64,000 nucleotides of DNA from NCBI GenBank assembly GCA_964615765.1, contig CAZTQN010000005.1, positions 114,193 to 178,192 on the forward strand, in the 5' to 3' direction. The translations under genes and the position numbers were made by a program. Shown here piece by piece: positions 8,962 to 17,618 of this stretch. The stretch is from CAZTQN01 sp964615765 (GTDB taxonomy: Bacteria > Planctomycetota > Phycisphaerae > Phycisphaerales > UBA1924). Position 1 is the stretch's first letter; each line of letters begins with the position of its first letter. The notes beneath the pieces were generated by a model. The model saw only the letters and a program-made list of their open reading frames with translations, had not been told where the DNA came from and did not search any database.

Positions 8962-11900
8962 ATGGACAGCAGACGCATGGAGCACCGAGAGGGATCCGAC
9001 ACCACGTTGCGGGCGGCCTGGCTCACAGCCGCGGCGGGCGCCGTCGTGCTCGCCGGGATCGCCCCCGATATCCGCCTCGACGACGCGGGCGGCGTGCGCA
9101 TCGGGCTGGTCTCAAGGGCCGCGCTCGCGCAGCAGTCCGACGCGGACAAGAAGTCCGACGCGGAGAAGAAGTCGGACGCGGAGAAGCCCGCCGAGGAAAA
9201 GAAGGATGACGCGGGCGCGCCGGCGGGCGTGGACAAGACGCCCGAGCAGATCGAGCGCGAGCGCATGATCCAGCGCCTGCGCGAGCAGGCCGCCAAGCAG
9301 GGCGTGAAGTTCTCCATCCCGGAGACCGGCAAGGCCCCGCCCGCCCCACCCGCCGCCCAACCGGCGGCCAAGTCGGCCACCCAACCCGCGGCCCAGCCTG
9401 CGGCCCAGCCCGGCGCCCAGTCGCCGTCGCAGCCGAACGTGCGGCCGCAGCCGGGCGCGCAGCCGGCCCAGCCCGTGCAACCGGTGCCCGTGCCGGATGT
9501 GCAGGGCCCGCCCGTGCCGCTCGCGCCGGGACAGCCGATGGCGCCGGCGGGCGCGAGCGCTCAGCCCGCCGCGGACGCCGACATCGTGCCGGAGGGGTTT
9601 GTCCGCCTGGAGTTCACCGACGCGGTGCAGATCCCGGTCCTGATCAACTGGGTGCGCGACACGCTGAACATCCAGCTCATCCTGTCGGACGCCGGGCTGC
9701 AGGGCCAGACGGTCACGTTCACCGCGCCGATCACGATCCGCAAGGCGGATCTGATGGACTTCCTGATCGGCGTGCTGGAAGGCAAGGACTACACGATCGT
9801 CCAGGACAAGCTGGGCATCTTCCAGGTCCAGCCGCGGAGCGCCATCCAGCCCGCCATCGGCTCGGGCGACTACACGACCACGCGCGTGCTGCGCACGCCG
9901 AACATCCGCCCGTCCACGCTGCAGCAGGTGATCGCGAACGTCATCAACGTCAACCGCCAGGGCGGCGTGCAGAACGCCCAGCCGACGTTCCTCGATGACA
10001 TCGGCGTGATCATCATGACCGACACGCCCCGCGTGCTGGACCTGGTGCAGTCGCTGATCGACACGATCGTGACCGAGCGGGCCGCCCTCGAGTTCTCGCG
10101 GTACCCGCTCGACCATGTCGCCGCCACCAGCGCCCGCGACCGCGTGCTGGAACTGATGGGCCAGGCGACGCAGCGCCTGAGCGCCGGCGTGCCCGGCCAG
10201 CCCAACCAGCCGCAGATCGTCGGGGTCTCCAGCCCCAGCACGCTGAACATCAACGAGCGGCTGACGGTGGACCCGGCGAGCAACGCGCTGCTGTTCCGCG
10301 GTCGCCCGGACGAGCAGAAGCTCCTCGCCGACACGCTCAAGCTCGTCGACGTGCCCAACACGCTCGAGCAGCGCTTCTACCCCGTGGGCCTGGCGACCGC
10401 CGAGGCCGTCGCCAACGCCGGCGCCAAGGAGCAGCTCGGCGGGTCGACGACCTTTGAATCAAGCACGGGCCGCGGCGGGGCCACCACCGGCCGCGTCGGC
10501 GTGCCCCAGCCCGGCGTCCCCGGCTTCCCGCAGCAAGCCAACGAGGTCGTCGGCGTCGGGTTCGTCATCTATCCCGAGTCCGGCGGGTTCATGTACCGCG
10601 GCACGCCGGCCCAGCACCAGCGCGTTCAGGCCCTCATCGCCCAGCTCAAAGACCTCTCCGAACGCGACCGCGTCACCATCGAGTTCTACAAGCTCAAGCA
10701 CGGCAAGGCCGAAGAAGTCGCCACCGTCATCCAGAACCTGCTCTCCAACACCGCCCCCACGGGCAACCGCGGCGGGCTCTTGGGCCGCGACCTGGGCGGG
10801 GCCACCCGCCAGCGCACCAACCAGCTCAACCGCCAGCGCGACCCGCAGGCCGCCGCCAACGCCGCCCTCAACCAGAACGGCGCCGAGGCCGGCCTGGGCG
10901 ACCTTGACGGCGAGGACGTGTTCGTCATCTCCGACGATCAGAACAACCAGGTCGTCGTCAAGGCCCGCGCCAAACTCCAGCCCCAGTTCAAGCAGCTCAT
11001 CGACCGCATCGACCTCCGCCGCCCGCAGGTCTACCTCGACGCCAAGATCGTCGTCGTCTCCTCCACCGACGGGCTGGACCTCACCGTCGAAGCCCAGCAG
11101 ATCATCGGGCAGTTCGCCTTCAACACCAACTTCGGGCTCGGCAGCCTCACCAGCGGCACCGGCACCACCACCACCGGCGGGATCACCAGCCCGAAGGTGC
11201 CCAACCCGAACCTCACGGGCGTCACGGCGGCCCTGATCCGCTCGCGCGATGTGCCGCTGCTCATCAACGCCCTGGCCCGCGATACCAAGGGTCGCACGAT
11301 CGCCACGCCGCAGCTCCTGGTCGACGACAACTCCGAAGCCGTCATCGAGTCCATCGAGCAGCGCCCGACCTCCACGACGCAGGTGCAGACCGGGCAGCCC
11401 AACGTGACGTCGTTCGGCGGGTTCGAAGACGCCGGCCCGCGCCTCACCGTCACGCCGCAGATCGCCGAGGGCGGCTACCTCCGCCTGGACTATGAGGTCG
11501 AACTGTCCTCGTTCGTGGGCGAAGGCTCCGCCAACCTGCCCCCGCCGCGCCTGCGCAACCGCGTCACCAGCGAGTCGGTCACCGTCCCGACGGATCACAC
11601 GATCGTTGTCGGCGGGCTGACGCAGGAAGCCACCAGCAAGACGATCCTCAAGATCCCGCTGCTGGGCGACATCCCCCTGATCGGCAACCTGTTCAAGGAC
11701 CAGAACTTCACCAAGACGACCACGACGCTGTTCGTGTTCATCACGCCCAAGATCATGCGGGACCCGACCTTCGCCGACCTGCGCCTGATCACCAGCAAGC
11801 CGCTGGTCACGCTGGACATGCCCACCGAACTGCCCGCGCCGGAGCCGGTGCGCATCAACGTCGTCGACGGCGCCGACGCGCAGGACCGCCGGCGCGACTC

Positions 11901-11970
11901 CGACGCCCGCAAGGAAAACAAGCGCCGCGATTCCTTCGAACCCAAGGAAGACATCTACCCGTTCGACTGA
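8962..11970 (+). CDS. gspD: Secretin (GspD/PilQ-type outer-membrane channel)
   Basis: Outer-membrane secretin of a type II secretion or type IV pilus system, about 1002 residues. The ATG at 8962 follows GAGGAC; ATG 8977 is an alternative. A hydrophobic N-terminal segment (WLTAAAGAVVLAGIA) serves as signal. A charged Lys/Asp/Glu region then a Pro/Ala/Gln-rich linker follow (about 55-200). N0/N1-type domains come next (VLINWVRDTLNIQLILSDAG and TTRVLRTPNIRPSTLQQVI). The C-terminal secretin domain is clear: VPTDHTIVVGGLTQE, then KIPLLGDIPLIGNLFK and LFVFITPKIMRD. Length is above the usual 650-750 because of the linkers. The ATPase gene follows 120 bases later, so the two probably form one transcription unit; no other T2SS/T4P genes are in view. 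Confidence 0.92.
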   Translation: MDSRRMEHREGSDTTLRAAWLTAAAGAVVLAGIAPDIRLDDAGGVRIGLVSRAALAQQSDADKKSDAEKKSDAEKPAEEKKDDAGAPAGVDKTPEQIERERMIQRLREQAAKQGVKFSIPETGKAPPAPPAAQPAAKSATQPAAQPAAQPGAQSPSQPNVRPQPGAQPAQPVQPVPVPDVQGPPVPLAPGQPMAPAGASAQPAADADIVPEGFVRLEFTDAVQIPVLINWVRDTLNIQLILSDAGLQGQTVTFTAPITIRKADLMDFLIGVLEGKDYTIVQDKLGIFQVQPRSAIQPAIGSGDYTTTRVLRTPNIRPSTLQQVIANVINVNRQGGVQNAQPTFLDDIGVIIMTDTPRVLDLVQSLIDTIVTERAALEFSRYPLDHVAATSARDRVLELMGQATQRLSAGVPGQPNQPQIVGVSSPSTLNINERLTVDPASNALLFRGRPDEQKLLADTLKLVDVPNTLEQRFYPVGLATAEAVANAGAKEQLGGSTTFESSTGRGGATTGRVGVPQPGVPGFPQQANEVVGVGFVIYPESGGFMYRGTPAQHQRVQALIAQLKDLSERDRVTIEFYKLKHGKAEEVATVIQNLLSNTAPTGNRGGLLGRDLGGATRQRTNQLNRQRDPQAAANAALNQNGAEAGLGDLDGEDVFVISDDQNNQVVVKARAKLQPQFKQLIDRIDLRRPQVYLDAKIVVVSSTDGLDLTVEAQQIIGQFAFNTNFGLGSLTSGTGTTTTGGITSPKVPNPNLTGVTAALIRSRDVPLLINALARDTKGRTIATPQLLVDDNSEAVIESIEQRPTSTTQVQTGQPNVTSFGGFEDAGPRLTVTPQIAEGGYLRLDYEVELSSFVGEGSANLPPPRLRNRVTSESVTVPTDHTIVVGGLTQEATSKTILKIPLLGDIPLIGNLFKDQNFTKTTTTLFVFITPKIMRDPTFADLRLITSKPLVTLDMPTELPAPEPVRINVVDGADAQDRRRDSDARKENKRRDSFEPKEDIYPFD

Positions 11971-12024
11971 TCCGGCCGTTCGACTGACCCGGCCGTTCGA
12001 CTGACCCGGCCGTTCGACTGATCC
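11960..12024 (+). repeat. 17-bp tandem repeat iterating the gspD stop
   Basis: Four units of about 17 bp, GTTCGACTGAYCCGGCC, carry TGA at 11968 (the real stop), 11985, 12002 and 12019. All three frames are stopped. Each unit spells Pro-Phe-Asp-stop in its own frame, the true end of the secretin. Confidence 0.85.
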
Positions 12025-12090
12025 GTTCTCCGCACGTCGCGCTCACGACCTTTCCCCGATCACTCTCCCCGCCCGGCAGGTTCAACGACG

Positions 12091-13851
12091 ATGGGCAAGA
12101 AAACTAGCGGCGCCATCGAGAAGCGACCCACCATCGACGCCGGTGCGCGCGGCGCGAGCGTGCGCAACGGCTCGTCGGACTGGGCCCTGATCGCGCGCCA
12201 GTTCGCGGTGCAGGACGACGACGCCCCCGCCGCGGCCCGCGGGCTGGACATCCGCCCGGAGCAGCTCAAGAGCTTCCCGCAGCTCCCCGGCTCCGACGAC
12301 GAGCCGTGGGACGTGCTGCTGAGCATGCTCGCGATCGACGAGCACACGGCCCTGGAAAAGCTCTCGCGCCGGACCGGCATCCCGATGGAGCCGGAGCCGA
12401 AGTTCAACGAGTCGGCGTCGCGCTTCTACGAACTCGTGCCCGCGAACATCGCGCGCGAGCGCCTGGTCGCGGGGCTCGATAGCGACGGGCACGTGATGAC
12501 CTGCGTCACGGCCCAGCCGATGCAGCCCGCCGTCTTCAGCATCCTGGAAGACAAACTCGGCATGCCCGTGCGCCTGGTCCTCTCGCCGCGCGGCGCCGTG
12601 GTCAACCTGATCAACCGCGGCTACGAGCAGAAGCAGGACCTGGTCACCGAGATCGTCGAGGAGATGCCCCTCGACGAGCGCGCCATCGAGTCGGCCGCCG
12701 GCAGCATCCGCAACGCGACCGACCTGCTCCAGCTCGCCCGCCAGACGCCCGTCATCCGTCTGGTCAACATGATCCTGTTCGAGGCCCTCCGCCGGCGCGC
12801 CAGCGACATCCACGTCCACCCGATGGAGACGCGCCTGGTCATCCGCTTCCGCATCGACGGCATGCTCGTCGACGCCTTCACGCCCCCGCTCGCCCTCGCC
12901 CCAGCCATCAGCTCGCGCATGAAGGTCATGACCGAGCTCGATATCGCCAACCGCCACAGCCCGCAGGACGGGCACTCCTCCGTCCGCGTCGGCAACCGCA
13001 AGATCGACATCCGCCTCTCGGTCATCCCCACCGTCTACGGCGAGCGCCTGGTCCTCCGCCTGCTCGACCAGAGCCAGACGCGCCTCTCCCTCGACGAAGT
13101 CGGCATGCTGCCGCACATGCAGACCGAGTTCAACAAGCTCGTCAGCAAGAACACCGGCATCATCCTCGTCACCGGGCCCACCGGCTCGGGCAAGACCACC
13201 ACGCTCTACGGCGGGCTGGGCAAGATCGACCGCACCAGCCGCAACGTCATGACCATCGAAGACCCCGTCGAGTATCACCTCGAAGGGATCAGCCAGACGC
13301 AGGTCAACGTCAAGCGCGGCGTGACCTTCGCCGCCGGGCTCCGCGCCCTGCTCCGTCAGGACCCCGACGTCATCCTCGTCGGCGAAATCCGCGACAAGGA
13401 AACGGCGCAGCTCGCCGTCCAGGCCGCCCTCACGGGGCACCTCGTGCTCGCGACGCTGCACACCAACGACGCGCCCACGGCGATCGCCCGCCTGAACGAC
13501 ATCGGCGTCGAACGCTACCTCATCACCTCGACACTGCTCGCCGCGATGGCCCAGCGCCTGCTCCGGCGCACCTGCCAGACCTGCCGCGGCACGGGCAAGG
13601 GGTCAAGCTCCGGCCTGTACGCGGGCCGCTGCGAAAAATGCCTGGGCGCCAAGTACTTCGGGCGCATCGCCGTGTACGAGATCATGGTGATGGGCGACGA
13701 GCTGCGTCAGATGGTCGTCAAGGGCGACGACGCCGTCGTCATCGCCCAGCGGGCCCGCCAGCTCGGGATGCGCACGATGCTCGACGACGCGCGCGACAAG
13801 GTCGCCGCCGGCCTGACGGACGAGACGGAAATCCACCGCGTGCTGGACTGA
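12091..13851 (+). CDS. gspE: GspE/PilB-type secretion ATPase
   Basis: Cytoplasmic hexameric ATPase that drives a type II secretion or type IV pilus machine, 586 residues. The N-terminal domain (about 65-230) resembles T2SSE_N. Walker A is GPTGSGKTTTL with Lys368. Asp box, Walker B and His box follow in order (EDPVEYHLEGISQTQVN, DPDVILVGEIRD, TGHLVLATLHTNDA). A C-terminal tetracysteine zinc element (CQTC ... CEKC) is the type found in GspE and PilB. It directly follows the secretin gene. A minus-strand tagged-protein gene converges on its 3' end. Confidence 0.95.
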   Translation: MGKKTSGAIEKRPTIDAGARGASVRNGSSDWALIARQFAVQDDDAPAAARGLDIRPEQLKSFPQLPGSDDEPWDVLLSMLAIDEHTALEKLSRRTGIPMEPEPKFNESASRFYELVPANIARERLVAGLDSDGHVMTCVTAQPMQPAVFSILEDKLGMPVRLVLSPRGAVVNLINRGYEQKQDLVTEIVEEMPLDERAIESAAGSIRNATDLLQLARQTPVIRLVNMILFEALRRRASDIHVHPMETRLVIRFRIDGMLVDAFTPPLALAPAISSRMKVMTELDIANRHSPQDGHSSVRVGNRKIDIRLSVIPTVYGERLVLRLLDQSQTRLSLDEVGMLPHMQTEFNKLVSKNTGIILVTGPTGSGKTTTLYGGLGKIDRTSRNVMTIEDPVEYHLEGISQTQVNVKRGVTFAAGLRALLRQDPDVILVGEIRDKETAQLAVQAALTGHLVLATLHTNDAPTAIARLNDIGVERYLITSTLLAAMAQRLLRRTCQTCRGTGKGSSSGLYAGRCEKCLGAKYFGRIAVYEIMVMGDELRQMVVKGDDAVVIAQRARQLGMRTMLDDARDKVAAGLTDETEIHRVLD

Positions 13852-13902
13852 GCCCGTGCTGGACTGAGCCCGTGCTGGACTGAGCCCGTGCTGGACTGAG
13901 CC
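13839..13902 (+). repeat. 16-bp tandem repeat iterating the gspE stop
   Basis: Four 16-bp units, CGTGCTGGACTGAGCC, give TGA at 13849 (the real stop), 13865, 13881 and 13897. Stops occur in all three frames. Each unit spells Val-Leu-Asp-stop, the true C-terminus. Confidence 0.88.
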
Positions 13903-13942
13903 AAGGCTGCCCCGGCCGCCGCCGCGCCGACACGTCAGCCGC

Positions 13943-15367
13943 TCAGCACCCGGTGAAGTAGCTGGACAGGAAGTCGAAGATGTCCTGCACGGTGATCGAG
14001 CCCGAGGCGTTGATGTCCGCCGTGCCGAAGCAGGGGGCCGCCCCCGCGCCCGTGCACCCGGCGAAGTAGCCGGCCAGGTAGTCGAAGATGTCCTGCACCG
14101 TGATGGCGCCCGAGCGGTTGTAATCAGCGCGGCAGATCACCACCACCACCGCCGGATCGCTGGCCTGCCACCCGCACCCGTTGATCGCGACCGCGTCGTA
14201 TGTGCCGCCCTCGGCGAGCGTGATGTTCGAGATCATCAGCGTCCCGGTCGACGCCCCCATGAACGGGCCGCCGTCGATGATCGTCACGCCGTTGCGGCGC
14301 CAGTAATACGTCGTCGTCAGCCCGGGCGGGCTGAACGCCGCGGCGGTCAGCAGCACCGTCTGCCCGCCCGCGACGCTTCCCCCGACCGGCTGCTGCGTGA
14401 ACTGCGGCACGGCGCCGGCGCAGCTCGTGCACGTCGCCGCGCCCGGCGCGGAGTACGTCCCCGGCGGACACTCGACACACTGCGTCGACCCCGACTGGCT
14501 CGACGTCCCCGCTAGGCACGCCTGGCACGAGAACGAGCCCGTCACCGCGCTGAACGAGCCGGCCGGGCACGGCTGGCACGACGGCGAAGCCGTGAACGCG
14601 CCGAACGTCCCCGCCGGACACAGCACGCACCCGGGCGAGCCCGGGAAACTGAACTGCCCCACGCCGCACGGCGAGCACTGCGCCGCGCCGGACTGTGAAA
14701 AGAACCCCCCCGCACACGGGAAACAGTTCTGCGCGCCAGCCTCCGGCGCGAAGAACCCCGCCTGACACGGCGCGCAGAACGCGGCGCCCGGCCCCCCGGA
14801 GAACGTCCCGACGGGACACAACAGGCACGACGTCAACCCCGCCTGCGGGCCGAACGTCCCCGCCGGGCACGCCTGGCAAAACGTCGCGCCGGAGAGCGCG
14901 GTGAACGTCCCCGCCGGGCACGGCACGCACGACGCCGCGCCGGGCTGAACGCCGAAGAACCCCGGCCCGCACGGCTGGCACGACGCCGCGGCAAACCCGG
15001 AGAACGTCCCCACCGGGCACAGCACACAGCCCGTCGACCCGGGCAGCGCATTGAACGTGCCCGCCGGGCACGCCTGACACGCGGTCGACCCGGCAAACGG
15101 CGCGATCGTCCCCGCCGGGCACGCCTGGCACGCGCTCGACCCCGCCTGCGGCGCGAAGAACCCCGCGTCGCACGGCACACAGAACGTCGACCCGAACCCC
15201 GCGGCGAACGTCCCCACGCTGCACGGCGTGCACGGCGCCTGCCCCGTCTGGCTGAACGTTCCCGGCGTGCACACCTGCCCGAACGCGCCCGCACCGGCGC
15301 TCAGCGCCAGCGCCGACGCCGTCATCTTCAACCACGAACAGCGCCGCGATCGGTCGGGACCACGCAT
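13943..15367 (-). CDS. Secreted protein with 17 Cys-rich ephrin-receptor-like repeats, Ig-like domain and dockerin-like tail
   Basis: 474 residues. A signal peptide (ALALSAGAGAFGQ) is followed by a Cys-rich array at about 33-315: I count 17 units of 16-17 residues with the pattern C-x2-G-T/F-F-x(8-10)-C-x2, for example CPAGTFNALPGSTGCVL. This is the GCC2/GCC3 or ephrin-receptor-like repeat, best known from eukaryotic extracellular proteins. An Ig-like region follows (about 320-410; QPVGGSVAGGQTVLLTA, YYWRRNG). Two complete tail modules end the protein, and unlike most relatives each has its own bracketing Cys pair (CRADYN...FAGC and CFGTADIN...FTGC). GAGGTG precedes the ATG. Probably a surface adhesin or structural protein; partner unknown. 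Confidence 0.88.
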   Translation of the reverse strand: MRGPDRSRRCSWLKMTASALALSAGAGAFGQVCTPGTFSQTGQAPCTPCSVGTFAAGFGSTFCVPCDAGFFAPQAGSSACQACPAGTIAPFAGSTACQACPAGTFNALPGSTGCVLCPVGTFSGFAAASCQPCGPGFFGVQPGAASCVPCPAGTFTALSGATFCQACPAGTFGPQAGLTSCLLCPVGTFSGGPGAAFCAPCQAGFFAPEAGAQNCFPCAGGFFSQSGAAQCSPCGVGQFSFPGSPGCVLCPAGTFGAFTASPSCQPCPAGSFSAVTGSFSCQACLAGTSSQSGSTQCVECPPGTYSAPGAATCTSCAGAVPQFTQQPVGGSVAGGQTVLLTAAAFSPPGLTTTYYWRRNGVTIIDGGPFMGASTGTLMISNITLAEGGTYDAVAINGCGWQASDPAVVVVICRADYNRSGAITVQDIFDYLAGYFAGCTGAGAAPCFGTADINASGSITVQDIFDFLSSYFTGC

Positions 15368-15531
15368 GGCTCACCTCAGGCTCAACCGCCCCCCACCACA
15401 CCGCCGCCCCCCGCCCGCCCGAGTATCGCCGACAGCACGCCGCGCGGCAAGGCGTCCCGCGCCCTTCGCCGGCACGTCCGAAAGCCCGACGCCACCCCAT
15501 TTTCACGCGCACGCCCGCGGCGGTCGCCGCC

Positions 15532-16248
15532 TCAGCACCCGGAGAAGTACGCCGACAGGAAGTCGAACAGGTCCTGCACACTCAGCGTGCCGCTGCGGTT
15601 GAAGTCCGCCGCGCACGGCGGCGTCACCGGGTCCGCGTCGACGCGCAGCGCCAGCTCGCCCGTCGACGTGCCCGCCGTCCACGGCCCCGTCGGCAGCTCG
15701 TCGATGCGCGTTTCCTGAGACAGCAGCAGCGCCGTCGTGCCTGTGCTGACATGCCACGCGTACGCCTCGATCACCAGCATCGGCCCGATCGGCGGGGCCA
15801 CGATCGGCTCGGTCACGATCCAGTACGACGCGCCGGCGTTCAGTACGGGCCGCGTCTGCGAGCGGAACACCGAGGGCGCGATGTTCCCGATCGTCGGCAC
15901 GCTGATCTGCTGGCCCATCACCTCGAGCGTCGGGCCCGGGAGGCCGCCGGCGTCGGCCGCGATCCGCACCCGCAGCGCGTTCAGCCCGGCGAAGTTGACC
16001 GTGGAAATCGGCAGCGTGATCGACGTCAGCCGACGGTCCGCCGGCCCAACCTGAAACCGCACGCCCAGACGCAGGGACGTCAGCCGCGCACGGTCGACGA
16101 ACACCGACACCGCTGATGTAAACGATTGTTGATCGAACCCGACCCCGGGCCCGAACGTGTCCACGATCGGCTCGCCTGTTGCCGACGGCGAACACGCCGC
16201 CGCGACCATCATCGCCGCGATACCCGCCGCCTTGCTTCGCCCGCGCAT
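15532..16248 (-). CDS. Secreted choice-of-anchor-R-like protein with single dockerin-like module
   Basis: About 238 residues. The ATG at 16248 has AGGAG in good position (AGGAGAAAACCG before the start), better than the in-frame ATGs at 16278 and 16266. A signal peptide with a possible lipoprotein Cys (MVAAACS) leads into a beta domain. Its conserved pattern (RLTSITLPIS, RVRIAADAGGLPGPTLEV, VLNAGASYWIV) matches the next gene and the gene at 36.1 kb, and looks like the choice-of-anchor R family. The tail is one module, CAADFNRSGTLSVQDLF ... YFSGC, with both Cys. It lies 33 bases after its paralogue and is probably co-transcribed. Confidence 0.82.
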   Translation of the reverse strand: MRGRSKAAGIAAMMVAAACSPSATGEPIVDTFGPGVGFDQQSFTSAVSVFVDRARLTSLRLGVRFQVGPADRRLTSITLPISTVNFAGLNALRVRIAADAGGLPGPTLEVMGQQISVPTIGNIAPSVFRSQTRPVLNAGASYWIVTEPIVAPPIGPMLVIEAYAWHVSTGTTALLLSQETRIDELPTGPWTAGTSTGELALRVDADPVTPPCAADFNRSGTLSVQDLFDFLSAYFSGC

Positions 16249-16281
16249 CGGTTTTCTCCTGTTCATCGCGCGCCGCACCGA

Positions 16282-17139
16282 TCAGCACCCGCCGAAGTAC
16301 AGCGACAGATACTCGAACAAGTCCTGCACCGTCACGCCGCCGAAGCCGTTGATGTCCGCGCGGCACGGCGGCAGGCAGACCAGCAGCGCGCACGTCGACC
16401 CGGGCAGGCCCGGAGTTAGCCCCATCGACGCACGACACTCCGTCCGCGGTAGCACCGCGCACACCCCGATCGCCCGGTTGCAGCACGACGCCGTCGCCGG
16501 CGACGCCTCCACACGCAGCGGGAACGTCACCGGCACCGTCGTCGTCGGCCACGGGTCGCTCGGGAACGCGCCGGTCGTCGTCTGCGCGATCCACTCCATC
16601 GGCGGCGTGTTCAACTCGCCTTGGTGCCAGATATACGTCACCTCGCTCGTCAGGGCCGTGTTCCCGCTCAACTCCAGGACCAGCCAGTACTTCATCCCGC
16701 CCTGCAGCACTGGGCGCGTCGGCGAGGTCAGCGTGATCGCCGACGCCGGCGCCGTCAGCGGGTATGTCGGCGGCGCCAGCGTCTCGGCCAGCACCTCGAG
16801 CGTTGAGCCCGGCACGCCGCCGTTGTCGACCGCGAGCCGCACGCGCAGAGACTGGACGGTCCCGGTCAGCGAACTGCGCGACAGCGGGAGCGTGATCGCG
16901 TCCAGCATGTACGAGCCGTTGCCCCCCAGGACGAAACTCACGCCCGACCGCCGCGCGCTGAACGTCTGTCCCGGCGGCATGAGCCGCCGCGCCACGGACT
17001 GGCCAATCTGCGGGTTGATCGTTGTGCACGTTCCGAGGGAGTCGAACAGCACGTCCGCCCGTGCCGCCGGCACGAGCATCGCCTGCAGCCCGAGCGCCGC
17101 CACACACCCAGCCGCCGCCGCGATCGCCTGTGCCCGCAT
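16282..17139 (-). CDS. Secreted choice-of-anchor-R-like protein with CC module and dockerin-like module
   Basis: 285 residues, with GGAG seven bases before the ATG. Signal peptide to about residue 28 (VPAARA). The beta domain (about 30-215) carries the same pattern as its neighbour: LDAITLPLS, RVRLAVDNGGVPGSTLEV, VLQGGMKYWLVLEL. A small Cys module follows (SCCNRAIGVC ... CRASMG ... STC), then one dockerin-like module ending YFGGC. Function unknown. It is the first gene of a three-gene minus-strand run of tagged proteins. Confidence 0.82.
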   Translation of the reverse strand: MRAQAIAAAAGCVAALGLQAMLVPAARADVLFDSLGTCTTINPQIGQSVARRLMPPGQTFSARRSGVSFVLGGNGSYMLDAITLPLSRSSLTGTVQSLRVRLAVDNGGVPGSTLEVLAETLAPPTYPLTAPASAITLTSPTRPVLQGGMKYWLVLELSGNTALTSEVTYIWHQGELNTPPMEWIAQTTTGAFPSDPWPTTTVPVTFPLRVEASPATASCCNRAIGVCAVLPRTECRASMGLTPGLPGSTCALLVCLPPCRADINGFGGVTVQDLFEYLSLYFGGC

Positions 17140-17618
17140 GATCGATCTCCAGTTCAGGGGAACGTCCGCACGCGGGCCTTCCCGCCGCGACGCCCCCCCG
17201 CCCGCCCGCCCGCCGCCCGCGACTCATCCGCCACCGGCGCCCGCGGCTATCGCCGCTGCCGGGCCGATCGAACACACCGCTCAGGTTCCACCCGCGCGTG
17301 TGCCCCACCCGCCCGCTTCCGGGCACAGGCCCGAAAACTTGCCGATCGCCCGGATTTCGACCCCCGCGCGACGACTCGACCGATCCCCGGGGCAACAGAC
17401 GGGCGGACCCCCGGGCCGTGGAGTAGACTTGCGGTTCCCCGGAGGCCGGATCACTCGCGCACACGCGCGGGCGGCCAGCCGGGCCCTTCGGTTGTGCGGA
17501 GAAGCGGTCTCATCTGAACCCGACGCTTTTCTGACGGATCGTCAGCACATCCCGACTTCAATCACCCGCCCGCCGCGGCGCACGACGCGCCCAGCCCACC
17601 ACTCCTCCCCGCCCGACC
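17140..17618. other. Divergent intergenic region upstream of rpsA, with inverted repeat
   Basis: 479 bases. Near 17190-17220 the minus strand has four or more GGG runs separated by single C, a compact G-quadruplex pattern. At 17531-17545 there is a perfect palindrome, CTGACG-GAT-CGTCAG, about 75 bases before the rpsA start; it could be an operator or a leader hairpin. I see no small gene. Confidence 0.45.

Noticed and set aside
13943..15367. Protein classed as a protein kinase receptor because of ephrin-receptor-like repeats
   Set aside because: There is no kinase domain or membrane segment; only the extracellular repeat type is similar.
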